Below are positions 26,000 through 34,574 of a stretch of 64,000 nucleotides of DNA, piece after piece. A model generated the notes under the pieces. It saw only the letters and a program-made list of their open reading frames with translations. It had not been told where the DNA came from and did no database searches. The position numbers and the translations under genes were made by a program. The stretch lies in assembly GCF_030518155.1 (NCBI RefSeq), contig NZ_JAULRU010000577.1, positions 124,001 to 188,000 on the forward strand, read 5' to 3'. This stretch comes from Gilvimarinus gilvus. Its GTDB lineage: Bacteria; Pseudomonadota; Gammaproteobacteria; Pseudomonadales; Cellvibrionaceae. The first letter of the stretch is position 1. Each line of letters opens with the position of its first letter.

Positions 26000-26890
26000 A
26001 TGAGTCGACAGGATATCAGCAACAACACTTTGGCCATGATTTCGATTATGGCCACTCTCGGTATTGGATTCGCCTGGTCGGCGGCGTGCTTCGCCACAGG
26101 ATCCATCCGCCCCGTTACCGGAATAATCTTGGTGACGGTCATTAGTGATATTGCCCTGGCCGCAGCGGCGTTTGCACTACTTGTCATCTCGGCCTTTTTG
26201 CCGGTACGACGCCATTTAGCCATGGGCATGGTTTGTGGCAGCGCTCTGCTATTTTTTGGCTCGTGGCATTTGCTTATGCTGGCCATGGTTAGCCATCTGC
26301 CCGGTGTCATGCACGCCATGGGTACTATTGCTATGCCGCTGGGAGTACTGACACTCGCTGTCGCCATATTTCACATTGGTAGAGCCTACCGCCTCAGTCG
26401 GTTGCTGCTGGGTAGCTACCGAAAAATTGAGCACAGCCTCGCGACGCGCGATCAAATCACTCAGCTGTTCAATCGTCGCTATTTTTACAGCAACTGCCCT
26501 GAATTGCTGAAATCGTGCCAAAAGCACAATCAGCCATGTGTGCTGATTGTCATGACGATTGCAAACTTACCGGCAATTAACCAACGCTACGGCGTTACAG
26601 CTGGCGATGCGGCGCTGTCGGAGCTGGGCCGACTTATTATTAAGACTACTCGCCGGATTGATGTCGCCGCCCGCCTCGGAGGTCGCCGTATTGCCATTTT
26701 CCTGCCAGACACTCCCTTAGAAGATGCCGCACATATCGCCAAACGTGAACTGCAGCTGTGCGAAAAAGTGACCATAACCAATAACGATGGCGAGCGGACC
26801 GTCATTACTTTGGAGGTTGATCAAAGTATTCAACAAGCCGAAGCCAATGAGGCCTTTGAGACCTTAGTAGACCGCGGTTTGGCTTTATAA
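26000..26890 (+). CDS. Membrane protein with degenerate GGDEF domain, predicted c-di-GMP receptor
   Basis: A 296-residue protein with four hydrophobic segments in residues 8-127 and a GGDEF-fold domain at about 135-290 (TRDQITQLFNRRYFYSNCPELLK...). The active-site GG(D/E)EF is replaced by GGRRI (ARLGGRRIAIFLP), so diguanylate cyclase activity is very unlikely. The inhibitory I-site RxxD is kept as RRID, exactly five residues before GG. Proteins of this kind (PelD, PopA) bind c-di-GMP as receptors. The gene converges on the exopolysaccharide locus, which suggests a signalling role there, but this is an inference. It is monocistronic. An RSRLLLG-type linker precedes the domain. Confidence 0.82.
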   Translation: MSRQDISNNTLAMISIMATLGIGFAWSAACFATGSIRPVTGIILVTVISDIALAAAAFALLVISAFLPVRRHLAMGMVCGSALLFFGSWHLLMLAMVSHLPGVMHAMGTIAMPLGVLTLAVAIFHIGRAYRLSRLLLGSYRKIEHSLATRDQITQLFNRRYFYSNCPELLKSCQKHNQPCVLIVMTIANLPAINQRYGVTAGDAALSELGRLIIKTTRRIDVAARLGGRRIAIFLPDTPLEDAAHIAKRELQLCEKVTITNNDGERTVITLEVDQSIQQAEANEAFETLVDRGLAL

Positions 26891-26903
26891 CCCTGCATAG
26901 CAC

Positions 26904-26931
26904 AGGGCACAGGGCACAGGGCACAGGGCAC
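26904..26931 (+). repeat. Heptamer tandem repeat (AGGGCAC) after the GGDEF gene
   Basis: Four exact AGGGCAC units (28 bp), beginning 14 bp after the stop codon and lying between convergent genes. Confidence 0.93.
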
Positions 26932-27009
26932 AGAATTGTGTTCGCGTCCGCATCCCGTCAACCGTTAGCCACGTCCCTATCTGTCCCAGACGCCAGATAC
27001 ATCGGCGTT

Positions 27010-28011
27010 TCAGATACCTTGGTAGCGGCGATACCACTCAACGAAGCGAGCCATGCCGGTTTCCACATCGGTGTCGGGCTTGTAGCCCACAGCCTGCTGC
27101 AAACCACTGACGTCGGCAAAGGTTTTCACGACATCTCCAGGCTGCATAGGAAGGTACTCCTTGATGGCGGTTTTACCGCAGGCGACCTCAGTCGCTTCAA
27201 TAAACCGACCGAGTTGTACGGGCTGTCCGTTACCGATATTGTAAATACGATGGGGGGCAAAGCTGGTCGAGGGATCACCTTGCTGTGGCTCTTCGGATGG
27301 CTCAGGGATGACGTTGCGAATCCGTAGCACACCCTCAACAATATCGTCGATGTAGGTGAAATCGCGCCTCATGTCGCCATGATTGAACACTTTTATGGGG
27401 CGGTCATTGAGGATTGCCTCGGTAAATAGCCAGGGCGCCATGTCGGGGCGCCCCCAGGGACCATAAACAGTGAAAAAGCGAAGCCCCGTGGCCGGAATTC
27501 CGTAAAGGTGAGCGTAGGAATGAGCCAGCATTTCGGTGGACTTTTTGGTGGCCGCATAAAGCGATACCGGGTGATCCACACCATCGGTCGGCGAGAACGG
27601 CACCTTGGTATTCATACCGTATACGGAACTGGAAGAGGCGTATAGCAGGTGTTCAATGCCTTGCTGGCGACACCCCTCCAGTATGGTCAGCGTACCTGTA
27701 AGGTTGCTGTCAATATACTCGAAGGGCGCCTCCAGCGAATAGCGAACGCCGGCCTGAGCTGCCAGATGGATAACCTGCTGGAACTGCTCGCGGCGAAATA
27801 GCTGTGAAATAGCCTCCCGGTCGGCCAAATCGGCTTTAACAAACCGGAAGTTTGGGTAAACCTCAAGAAGCTTGAGCCGGTCTTTTTTGAGCTGGACACC
27901 ATAGTAGTCATTCAAGTTGTCCAGGCCGACTACCTGATGCCCCTGCTCTAGCAGTTTCAGGCTGGTGTGAAGGCCGATAAAACCGGCAGCGCCGGTGACG
28001 AGAAGCTTCAT
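27010..28011 (-). CDS. NAD-dependent sugar-nucleotide epimerase (UDP-glucuronate 4-epimerase-like)
   Basis: A 333-residue extended short-chain dehydrogenase. The NAD-binding motif TGAAGFIGLHTS, LDNLNDYYGVQLKKDRL, the catalytic YAATK (with SSSVYG before it), and RFFTVYGPWGRPDMAPWLFT are visible. This combination is typical of UDP-glucuronate/galacturonate 4-epimerases of capsule clusters. It would convert the UDP-glucuronate made by Ugd (encoded at 40297-41658) to UDP-galacturonate, so the polymer probably contains uronic acid. It is divergent from the main exopolysaccharide operon. UDP-glucose 4-epimerase activity is an alternative. Confidence 0.85.
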   Translation of the reverse strand: MKLLVTGAAGFIGLHTSLKLLEQGHQVVGLDNLNDYYGVQLKKDRLKLLEVYPNFRFVKADLADREAISQLFRREQFQQVIHLAAQAGVRYSLEAPFEYIDSNLTGTLTILEGCRQQGIEHLLYASSSSVYGMNTKVPFSPTDGVDHPVSLYAATKKSTEMLAHSYAHLYGIPATGLRFFTVYGPWGRPDMAPWLFTEAILNDRPIKVFNHGDMRRDFTYIDDIVEGVLRIRNVIPEPSEEPQQGDPSTSFAPHRIYNIGNGQPVQLGRFIEATEVACGKTAIKEYLPMQPGDVVKTFADVSGLQQAVGYKPDTDVETGMARFVEWYRRYQGI

Positions 28012-28384
28012 AGGGTAACGATCCTGTGTACTGGGGCTGGTGTGTGAGCAAAAAGTAGGGAGCTATTGTAACACCGGCGTAAGGCCTGTGGCTTCTCGCC
28101 AGAGCTCTAACACGCGGACGAATATCCGCCACCATGGCCACAACCCAATGACCAGACAAAGACCCGCCGGCCTCAGAATGCTTTCCAGCTCGTAACATAA
28201 ACACACTAATCGCGAAACTGCCTGTGCGTGACACTAGTCACACATTTGACTTTACGCGCCATATCGGATATTTTCACACGCTATCGCGGATAGTGGGTAT
28301 CGGGTCTGACTATCTCCCTGCCAATCCTTGCGGGAGACAATTACGCCTGGGGTATCCCAGCTGACACAAGGTAGTCGAATTAAC
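28012..28384. promoter_or_regulatory. Divergent regulatory region of the exopolysaccharide locus
   Basis: A 373-bp gap between the epimerase and the ATPase gene. Around 28219-28244 an imperfect dyad (TGTGCGTGAC and GTCACACA arms around ACTA) is present, and CTATC-GCG-GATAG forms a short perfect dyad near 28282-28294. These are candidate sites for the regulator of the locus. AAGGTAG near 28370 is a likely ribosome-binding site for the GTG at 28385. Confidence 0.45.
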
Positions 28385-29584
28385 GTGGATACAACCCTTA
28401 ACGCCATAGCCTCGGAGCCCTTTCTTAACAAGCCCTCCCCTCAGCTGTTTTTCGAGTCCGAAAACCACACCAAGGGATGGCAGTTTCTCAAATCAGCACT
28501 CAAATCCGCAGAGCCACATTTGATTGTCGCCGGCCCCTACGGTGCCGGCAAAACACTCTTGTGTCTCAAGCTGGTCGAGCACCTCAAAGAGAGCGCAGAG
28601 CAGCCCTTTGTCTATGTCTCAACCCCAGCCCAAAACTACGCCGAGATGCTGCGCCAAGCCTGCTCCGCGCTAAACCTGAAGGTCTCCCGCTCCGTTACCA
28701 AGCAGGAGACACTGGCGAGTCATATTTACCGGCACTTTGAGCAAAACCCAGACGACACTCTGGTGATTCTGCTGGATGACGTTCAGGAATACGATGCCAG
28801 CACACTTAATCAGATCCGCATGTTGGCCAATTACAATGTGGAAGGTAAGTTTCCCGTCCGTTTATTTCTATTTGCGCATTCACACTTTTATCAGCGCCTG
28901 AAATCAGCCGACTTAGAGTCACTTGACCAGCGGATAAAGCGTCGATTTCACCTGGAAGGCTTGAGCTTTGAAGAGGTTAAGGAATACATCTATTTTCAGA
29001 TGCTGGAGGCCGGCATGCGGGGGTCTCCCTTTTTCCCCGACGACACGATCCGGGAAATAACCAAACTGAGCGAGGGCCTGCCCCGTAGAATCAACAATCT
29101 TTGCGACAATTGCATTCTGATTGGTGACAAACTGGGCAAAGAGATCATTGACCGATCCATTCTTGCCGAAGGAGCCAAACACCTGGGCTTGCAACCGCTG
29201 CCGCCTGTAATCGACGCCCCCGCAGTCAATGGTGTGGATTCCGCGCCAATGATGGGCCGATCTATACCCATTGACGCCTCGCTGTCAGAGCACGCAGACG
29301 ACCTGAAGTCCGATTTGAGCGCCGGACAGCCGGAGTTCTACGCACAAGCCGACGATGCCAGCGAGCCGTTGAACTCGCACGCCGCAGATAGCGAACCCCA
29401 TGACTCACCAGACCCGAGTAGCAAGCAGCCGCCGCGCTCTAAGATTGACCTGGGCGCCGCCGCGCCATGGGCGACCTGGATTTGGCGTGCTACCGTTGTC
29501 GTACTGCTTACAGCAATAGCCATTGTGGCCTTTGCGGACGGCGCTGTGTTGCCAGACGCATTAAGTGAAATATACAACGGATAA
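28385..29584 (+). CDS. ExeA-like AAA ATPase with C-terminal membrane anchor, exopolysaccharide operon
   Basis: An AAA-type ATPase (about 399 residues). The N-terminal part has PQLFFESENHTKGWQFLKSAL, Walker A AGPYGAGKTLL, Walker B LVILLDDVQEYD, and sensor/arginine regions (LPRRINNLCDNCILIG). This is the arrangement of ExeA/GspA ATPases, also found in exosortase-linked exopolysaccharide operons. A single C-terminal membrane segment (WIWRATVVVLLTAIAIVAF) anchors it. No exosortase is present in this window. The start is uncertain: the frame is open to a TTG at 28328 without a ribosome-binding site; GTG 28385 has AAGGTAG upstream and is preferred. Its role may be to energise or organise export machinery, which is inferred. 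Confidence 0.72.
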   Translation: MDTTLNAIASEPFLNKPSPQLFFESENHTKGWQFLKSALKSAEPHLIVAGPYGAGKTLLCLKLVEHLKESAEQPFVYVSTPAQNYAEMLRQACSALNLKVSRSVTKQETLASHIYRHFEQNPDDTLVILLDDVQEYDASTLNQIRMLANYNVEGKFPVRLFLFAHSHFYQRLKSADLESLDQRIKRRFHLEGLSFEEVKEYIYFQMLEAGMRGSPFFPDDTIREITKLSEGLPRRINNLCDNCILIGDKLGKEIIDRSILAEGAKHLGLQPLPPVIDAPAVNGVDSAPMMGRSIPIDASLSEHADDLKSDLSAGQPEFYAQADDASEPLNSHAADSEPHDSPDPSSKQPPRSKIDLGAAAPWATWIWRATVVVLLTAIAIVAFADGAVLPDALSEIYNG

Positions 29585-29608
29585 CCTAGGGCGCAGCTGG
29601 CATTCACT

Positions 29609-30661
29609 ATGACAAAACAAAAACCTGCAAAGCAAAGCTATGCCGAGCTGTTCCTGCAGCGCAACGCCGCACAAGCAGACCACTCGCATCCATCGCACAG
29701 CTACGCGGCCGAGTGGTTGGATCAAAACGGACATCGCCACAACGCACCCGAGGCCGATGCATTATCAGACGGCTCGAATGCACCAAATCACGTTGAGCCC
29801 GAATCGCGGATTGCGCAAGAGGACGAAGCGCTATCGGACAGCTCAAAGGCACCAGATCACGTTGAGCCCGAACCGCAGATTGAGCCAGAGGCCGAAGCGC
29901 TACCGGACAGCGCAAATGCACCAGATCACGCAAACTTTGACCCGCAGGCTGAGCAAGAGGACGCGGCAGAAGATGGACAAAATGAAACACGCGACGCACG
30001 TTTAAGCCTATCCAAGCACACCGAGCGACAACTGGAGCGCAATAGGCGCGAGCTAGGCATGATTCGGGGCAACCTGGCATCGGCAGCCGATAACCCGCGG
30101 CTCATATACGTCAGTAGCTGCTTCGATGGCGAGGGCAAAACCACATGCTCGCTCAATGCGGCTTACGGACTCTCTGTCGCAGGTGCCGGCCGGGTTTTAT
30201 TGGTCGACGGCAATACAAATCATCCTCGTCTCCACGAGCTTTTTTCATGTCCCTCCACCCCCGGGCTGGTCGACGTGCTCGATGGCAAGGTGGAGCTTGA
30301 GCAAGCGCTAGTGGCTACCCGCTATTCCGAATTGGATTTTTTAGCTATAGGCGACTCACTGAGCGCCGGACCAAATATTGTGTCCAGTGAGAGGATGAAA
30401 AGCTTCCTGGACACTGCCAAGCCATTATACGATTACATTATCGTGGACGGCGCATCAATCTTCAGCTCTTCTGAAGCGACTCAGATGGCGCCACTGTTCG
30501 ACGGCATGATTTTAACGGTTGCATGCGAACAGACCAAATGGGAGGTTGTACAAAGCGCGGAAGATAAGGTTCGAAACGCAGAGGGAAAGCTGCTAGGGGT
30601 CGCGCTTAACAAAAGAAAATTTCACATTCCCAAACGAATTTACAAATGGCTGACGCGTTAA
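29609..30661 (+). CDS. BY-kinase-like P-loop ATPase (CpsD/CapB family) with repeated acidic N terminus
   Basis: A 350-residue ParA/MinD-fold protein of the bacterial tyrosine-kinase type used in polysaccharide polymerisation control. Walker A is CFDGEGKTT (171-179), Walker A' is VLLVDGNTNHP (197-206), and Walker B is YIIVDGAS. Walker A' reads DxN rather than DxD, and the C terminus lacks the tyrosine cluster seen in BY-kinases, so autophosphorylation of the usual kind is doubtful. Residues about 48-117 hold three imperfect repeats of 23-24 residues rich in Asp, Glu and Pro (core ALSDxSxAPDHVEPE). The gene lies between the ATPase and wza genes; the adjacent Wzz protein is its probable membrane partner. 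Confidence 0.82.
   Translation: MTKQKPAKQSYAELFLQRNAAQADHSHPSHSYAAEWLDQNGHRHNAPEADALSDGSNAPNHVEPESRIAQEDEALSDSSKAPDHVEPEPQIEPEAEALPDSANAPDHANFDPQAEQEDAAEDGQNETRDARLSLSKHTERQLERNRRELGMIRGNLASAADNPRLIYVSSCFDGEGKTTCSLNAAYGLSVAGAGRVLLVDGNTNHPRLHELFSCPSTPGLVDVLDGKVELEQALVATRYSELDFLAIGDSLSAGPNIVSSERMKSFLDTAKPLYDYIIVDGASIFSSSEATQMAPLFDGMILTVACEQTKWEVVQSAEDKVRNAEGKLLGVALNKRKFHIPKRIYKWLTR
29750..29959 (+). repeat. In-frame 23-24-codon repeats in the BY-kinase-like gene
   Basis: Three consecutive coding repeats of about 70 bp encode the Asp/Glu/Pro-rich units of the N-terminal tail. The first two are the closest to each other at both DNA and protein level; the third is diverged. Copy number may vary between strains. 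Confidence 0.8.
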
Positions 30662-30680
30662 AGCGCGGAGGCATAAAAAA

Positions 30681-31787
30681 ATGGCCGGTATGATAAAGCT
30701 TGCAACCAAAGTTTGTTTTCTGTGGGTAGCCTTCGCTGCACTAGTGGGCTGCGCCTCCAGCTACGAGGACGATTTTCCCGCTGACGCCAACAAAGACGGC
30801 AATTTCGATTATACCGATGTTATCGACCACACCAAAGGACGCCCCGGCGAACAACTGGCGACGCTCGAAATCGGTTCTGACTTTCCCGTCTTTCAAAACT
30901 ACTTTATCTCCCCCGGCGATACACTGGACGTCGTCTATCACTTGGTGCGGAGCCAGAAGGAGCACTATCCGATTACTCTGTATCACACCGTTAGTGTTCA
31001 GTTTGTCAATCTATCAAAGCTAGACCAGTCGCAGGATGTTTTACCGGATGGAACCATCAGCTTGCCCTACCTGGGTTCGTACTCAGTGATCGGAAAAACC
31101 GTAGAACAAGTACGATCGGAGCTTAACGAGAAGTACAAAAAATACATCCGAGATCCGGAAATCTTTGTCCAGATCAAAAACTTCAACGCTCGCGTAGAGC
31201 AGTTGCGTAAAGACCTCCATACAGCCGGTCGAGGCTTGAGTAAGCTTATTAAGGTACGCCCTGATGGCTACGCCACTTTTCCTATGATAGGGGATTATTA
31301 CGTTGCCCGGCGCAGTGTCGAGGAAGTCTACAAGGAGTTGGGGCGCGACTACCAGGAATACATGCCGGGCCTTCAGGTGGATTTATTCATGCACGAACAG
31401 ACGGGTACCAATGTGTACCTGCTTGGAGAAGTTGAGGACCCCGGCAGCTATAAAGTTGTACGACCGATCAGTGTGGTCCAGGCTGTGGCTCGAGCCGGCG
31501 GCTATACACGCCAGGCGGAAACACGCAACGTAGTGGTCTTTCGGCGCGAGGGCGATCGCCTCCATGCTCACCGGTTTAACATTAAAGATATGGAAACCTT
31601 CGGCGCCCAGGCGACCAACTTCTACCTCCAACCCGAAGACATTCTGCTGGTCCCAAGGACTCGTATCTCAAGCGCGGCACAGTTGATGAATGAAATTTCC
31701 GATATCTTCCTATTACGCGGCCTAGGACTAACTATCGGTTACGACATCAACGACACCCGCATTAAAGACGACCGCAGTAACGATTGA
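30681..31787 (+). CDS. wza: Wza-like outer-membrane polysaccharide export lipoprotein
   Basis: A 368-residue export protein with lipoprotein signal ending LVG-C. The polysaccharide-export domain starts at ISPGDTLDVVYHL (about 74), is followed by SLPYLGSYSVIGKTVEQVRSEL, and has SLBB-type repeats (VYLLGEVEDPGSYKV, ISVVQAVARAGGYTRQAETRNVVVFRR). The C-terminal ILLVPRT leads to a hydrophobic/amphipathic end. Two features differ from classical Wza: a charged insert after the lipid anchor with a DANKDGNFDYTDV EF-hand-like segment, and a longer middle section (FNARVEQLRKDLHTAGRG). ATG 30681 follows GGAGG by 11 nt. It should form the outer-membrane channel for the polymer, in operon with the chain-length regulator downstream. 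Confidence 0.9.
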   Translation: MAGMIKLATKVCFLWVAFAALVGCASSYEDDFPADANKDGNFDYTDVIDHTKGRPGEQLATLEIGSDFPVFQNYFISPGDTLDVVYHLVRSQKEHYPITLYHTVSVQFVNLSKLDQSQDVLPDGTISLPYLGSYSVIGKTVEQVRSELNEKYKKYIRDPEIFVQIKNFNARVEQLRKDLHTAGRGLSKLIKVRPDGYATFPMIGDYYVARRSVEEVYKELGRDYQEYMPGLQVDLFMHEQTGTNVYLLGEVEDPGSYKVVRPISVVQAVARAGGYTRQAETRNVVVFRREGDRLHAHRFNIKDMETFGAQATNFYLQPEDILLVPRTRISSAAQLMNEISDIFLLRGLGLTIGYDINDTRIKDDRSND

Positions 31788-31842
31788 TGCGGTTGTCACA
31801 AGCGGGCTAACCCAGGCTGACGAAACACAACACGAGCACAGT

Positions 31843-33216
31843 ATGCAAACTCAGGACTACTTACGCGAACTCATCACCATTTTTTTCATCCGCAAGAAGA
31901 CAATTCTGGGGATCACCATTGCCGCGCTTGTCCTCGGCATATTGATCGTAATCCTGTATCCGTCTGCGTACCGCGCCAATGGTGCCCTGATTTTGAAAGG
32001 CAACCAGGTACTGCAGGCCCAGGGCGGCTCGTTAACCGACGTCAATGCTGAAGTCAACAGTTACGGGGAGACCGACCTGTTCTCCGAAATGGAAATCCTT
32101 CGCTCTCAGGATGTAATTCGCGGAGCCGTGCTGCGCCTGCAGGACGATGAACGTTTTCCCATTGACCCGACCGATGAAGAATCTTTAATGAGCATGGTAC
32201 GCGATGTCCAAAAGCGCCTTGCCACATCTTTGGTGCCCCGTTCGTATGTCATTCGCGCTGCCGTCGAATGGAATGATCCGTCTAAGGCAACGGCCTTACT
32301 CGACAGCATTTTCGAAGAGTACATTCAACAGCGACAAACGGTATTCAACCCGGAAGAGACGGAGGAGTTTTTCCGAAATCAACTCGACTCTTTTCGCGAT
32401 GGGCTGGAGGCATTGGAAAACGACGTTATCGCTGTATCGGGCGGAGCGGGAGAGAGCGAGCTAAGAGACCGCATCAAACAAAATATTGAAATGCGGGGTG
32501 ATCTTCGAAAAGCGCTGGGCAAGCTCGAAGGTGATTTGATCGAGAAAAACAATTATGTGACATTCCTTGAGCGCTCTCTGCAAGAGGAGGGATTCAACTT
32601 TTTTACCGCCGTCCCCAATTTGGTGCTGGGCGATTTTTCGAAAAAAATCGAGGATCTTTTAATCGAGAGAGAAGCCCTACTGAAGGTATATACTGCGGAT
32701 AACCCCGAAGTCATAAAGAGCGAAGAGCAGCTCAATCGCCTCTACGATGTCTTTAAGAAAGAAGCAGCGCGCAATATCAAAAAGGAGCAAGCTGAGCTGA
32801 AAGCTCTCCAAGAGCAAGCCAGTAAAGTGGAGACGCGACTGGAAGCAATCGACACTGAAAATCGTACACTGTATGAGCAGTCCATAAGGGCAAAACGGCT
32901 CGACCGGGAGCGCGACGTCATGGAAGATTCGTTCAAGACGTTTGCCACCCGACACCGAGAAGCCAAGATCCGCAACGAAACCAAGTCCGACCACCTGTTT
33001 ACTGTCGGTGTTGTGGAACAGCCCTACGCTCGAAACAAGGCGGTTTTCCCCAACGCCAGAAATCTTCTTCCGCTGTGTCTGATTATTGGATTGATGTTAG
33101 GTATGACCGCTGGCTTTTTAATCGAGTTTTTTGATCATCGCTTTAAGCGACCGGAGGATGTTACCAATTACACTCAAGTGGCGTACCTGTTCTCCGTCCC
33201 TGACTACTCCAAGTAA
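31843..33216 (+). CDS. Wzz/GumC-type chain-length regulator (polysaccharide co-polymerase)
   Basis: A 457-residue inner-membrane protein with two membrane segments, at about 18-38 (KTILGITIAALVLGILIVIL) and about 408-430 (LLPLCLIIGLMLGMTAGFLIEF). A long periplasmic coiled coil lies between them (roughly residues 165-390, rich in Glu, Lys and Leu). The N-terminal Wzz domain has SAYRANGALILKG and FSEMEILRSQDVIRGAV. No cytoplasmic kinase domain is fused; the separate BY-kinase-like gene supplies it, so this is a split PCP-2a-type arrangement. It sets polymer length and couples synthesis to Wza. Confidence 0.9.
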   Translation: MQTQDYLRELITIFFIRKKTILGITIAALVLGILIVILYPSAYRANGALILKGNQVLQAQGGSLTDVNAEVNSYGETDLFSEMEILRSQDVIRGAVLRLQDDERFPIDPTDEESLMSMVRDVQKRLATSLVPRSYVIRAAVEWNDPSKATALLDSIFEEYIQQRQTVFNPEETEEFFRNQLDSFRDGLEALENDVIAVSGGAGESELRDRIKQNIEMRGDLRKALGKLEGDLIEKNNYVTFLERSLQEEGFNFFTAVPNLVLGDFSKKIEDLLIEREALLKVYTADNPEVIKSEEQLNRLYDVFKKEAARNIKKEQAELKALQEQASKVETRLEAIDTENRTLYEQSIRAKRLDRERDVMEDSFKTFATRHREAKIRNETKSDHLFTVGVVEQPYARNKAVFPNARNLLPLCLIIGLMLGMTAGFLIEFFDHRFKRPEDVTNYTQVAYLFSVPDYSK

Positions 33217-33224
33217 TAGTTGCG

Positions 33225-34568
33225 GTGACGATGCGGGGAAGGCCGGCCTACTCAAATAGCGCGATCGGCATGTCGAGTAATCGCATCGCGATGGATCACC
33301 CGATCCCTCAGGTGATGTTTTACCTGATTATTGCCTCCATCCCCTTCTTTCGATGGCGCCAGTTACCCGGGCCCGACTTTATGAAGCTCGACTGGCTGCT
33401 GACAGCCGGCTTGCTGGGCTTAATCGGTGCCTATCTTGGGACGTTAAAAGGCCCACCCACAAGGCTGCGCGCCAACATCTGGATACCATGGGTGCTATTT
33501 CTGCTCGCCAACCTTTTGGCGACACTTTTATCACCCTACCCAGATCAAGCCTGGTCCGGAATGGTCGTACTATTTCAAGCCTCCATTTACTTTATGATTG
33601 TATTACTTCTGGTAAGCGATCGAGGCTTTGAAACGTTTCTACCCTGGACAATTGGCTTAAGCATGGGACTGGGTGCGCTCCTGTCAGTGCTTGGTTATTT
33701 TTTCAATGTCGAGGCATTTTCGCAAGAGGGTACAGAGCGTGCCTACGGCGGAACCATTAGCGCCAACAATATGGCATTAATGTGTGTGTATGCCCTACCC
33801 GTTGCGGTGCACTGGGCTGTGTACGGAAAACGCAACCTGATAAAGCTGCTGGGCCTCGGCACTTCTCTGATGATGGTACTGGGCGTTGTAAGCACAGTCT
33901 CACGCGGCGGTTTTTTGAATTTATTGGTTGTCAGCGGCCTTTTGGCATATCAATACCGAATTCACTTCAAGGTGCGCTATTTAGGCTTAGTGGTCGCGGG
34001 CATGACTATAGGGCTGTTGGTGATCGGCACCATGATCCCGGAAGAATTTTTCGAGCGCCAGGCCACGCTCGTCACCGAAGGAACACAAGACAAGTCACTT
34101 GATCGGCGCTCATCCTACGTCATCGTCGCCTTCGATGCTATCCAGGCGAAACCAATATTAGGCTGGGGAACAAGCGCTTTCAGAAAGCTGTGGGTAGAGT
34201 CGGAAGAGACGCGCTGGTTCGACATGATAGAACGGCCGGCACACAATACTTATCTCGAGGTGGCCGTGGGCAGCGGTATTTTGGGGCTTTGCCTTTTCGC
34301 TGCCCTCCTTCTCAAGGCCTATTTGAATTTCAGGAACGCGGAAAAAATGCTTTTGCAAAAGCACCTGTATGAAGCAGCGCACCTCGTAGGGGCCTATAAG
34401 CTCGGCTTGGTAGTGGTGCTGTTTTATTTTCTCTTTAAAAGCGGGATAGAGCACAAGTACTTTCTGTTGGCTCTGCCGCTCTCCGTGGTTGCACTGAGAT
34501 TCGCGCTGGCAAAGACCGAAGCACTTTCGAGCGAGGCCCAAACCGACGCACGAGCGACAAGCCCCTAA
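33225..34568 (+). CDS. O-antigen ligase/Wzy-type polysaccharide polymerase
   Basis: A 447-residue polytopic membrane protein with about 11-12 hydrophobic segments. The Wzy_C pattern is visible: a large periplasmic loop with RRSSYVIVAFDAIQAKPILGWGTSAFRKLW, then RPAHNTYLEVAVGSGILGL, as in O-antigen ligases and polymerases. In this context it probably polymerises repeat units flipped by Wzx. The start is uncertain: GTG 33225 and ATG 33231, 33270 and 33291 are in frame, and none has a strong ribosome-binding site. It begins within 10 bp of the Wzz stop, so it is co-transcribed. Confidence 0.85.
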   Translation: MTMRGRPAYSNSAIGMSSNRIAMDHPIPQVMFYLIIASIPFFRWRQLPGPDFMKLDWLLTAGLLGLIGAYLGTLKGPPTRLRANIWIPWVLFLLANLLATLLSPYPDQAWSGMVVLFQASIYFMIVLLLVSDRGFETFLPWTIGLSMGLGALLSVLGYFFNVEAFSQEGTERAYGGTISANNMALMCVYALPVAVHWAVYGKRNLIKLLGLGTSLMMVLGVVSTVSRGGFLNLLVVSGLLAYQYRIHFKVRYLGLVVAGMTIGLLVIGTMIPEEFFERQATLVTEGTQDKSLDRRSSYVIVAFDAIQAKPILGWGTSAFRKLWVESEETRWFDMIERPAHNTYLEVAVGSGILGLCLFAALLLKAYLNFRNAEKMLLQKHLYEAAHLVGAYKLGLVVVLFYFLFKSGIEHKYFLLALPLSVVALRFALAKTEALSSEAQTDARATSP

Positions 34569-34574
34569 AACACT

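Noticed and set aside
28328-29584. Idea that the exopolysaccharide operon is an exosortase (XrtA) system
   Set aside because: The ExeA-like and kinase-like genes fit, but no exosortase or PEP-CTERM gene is in the window.
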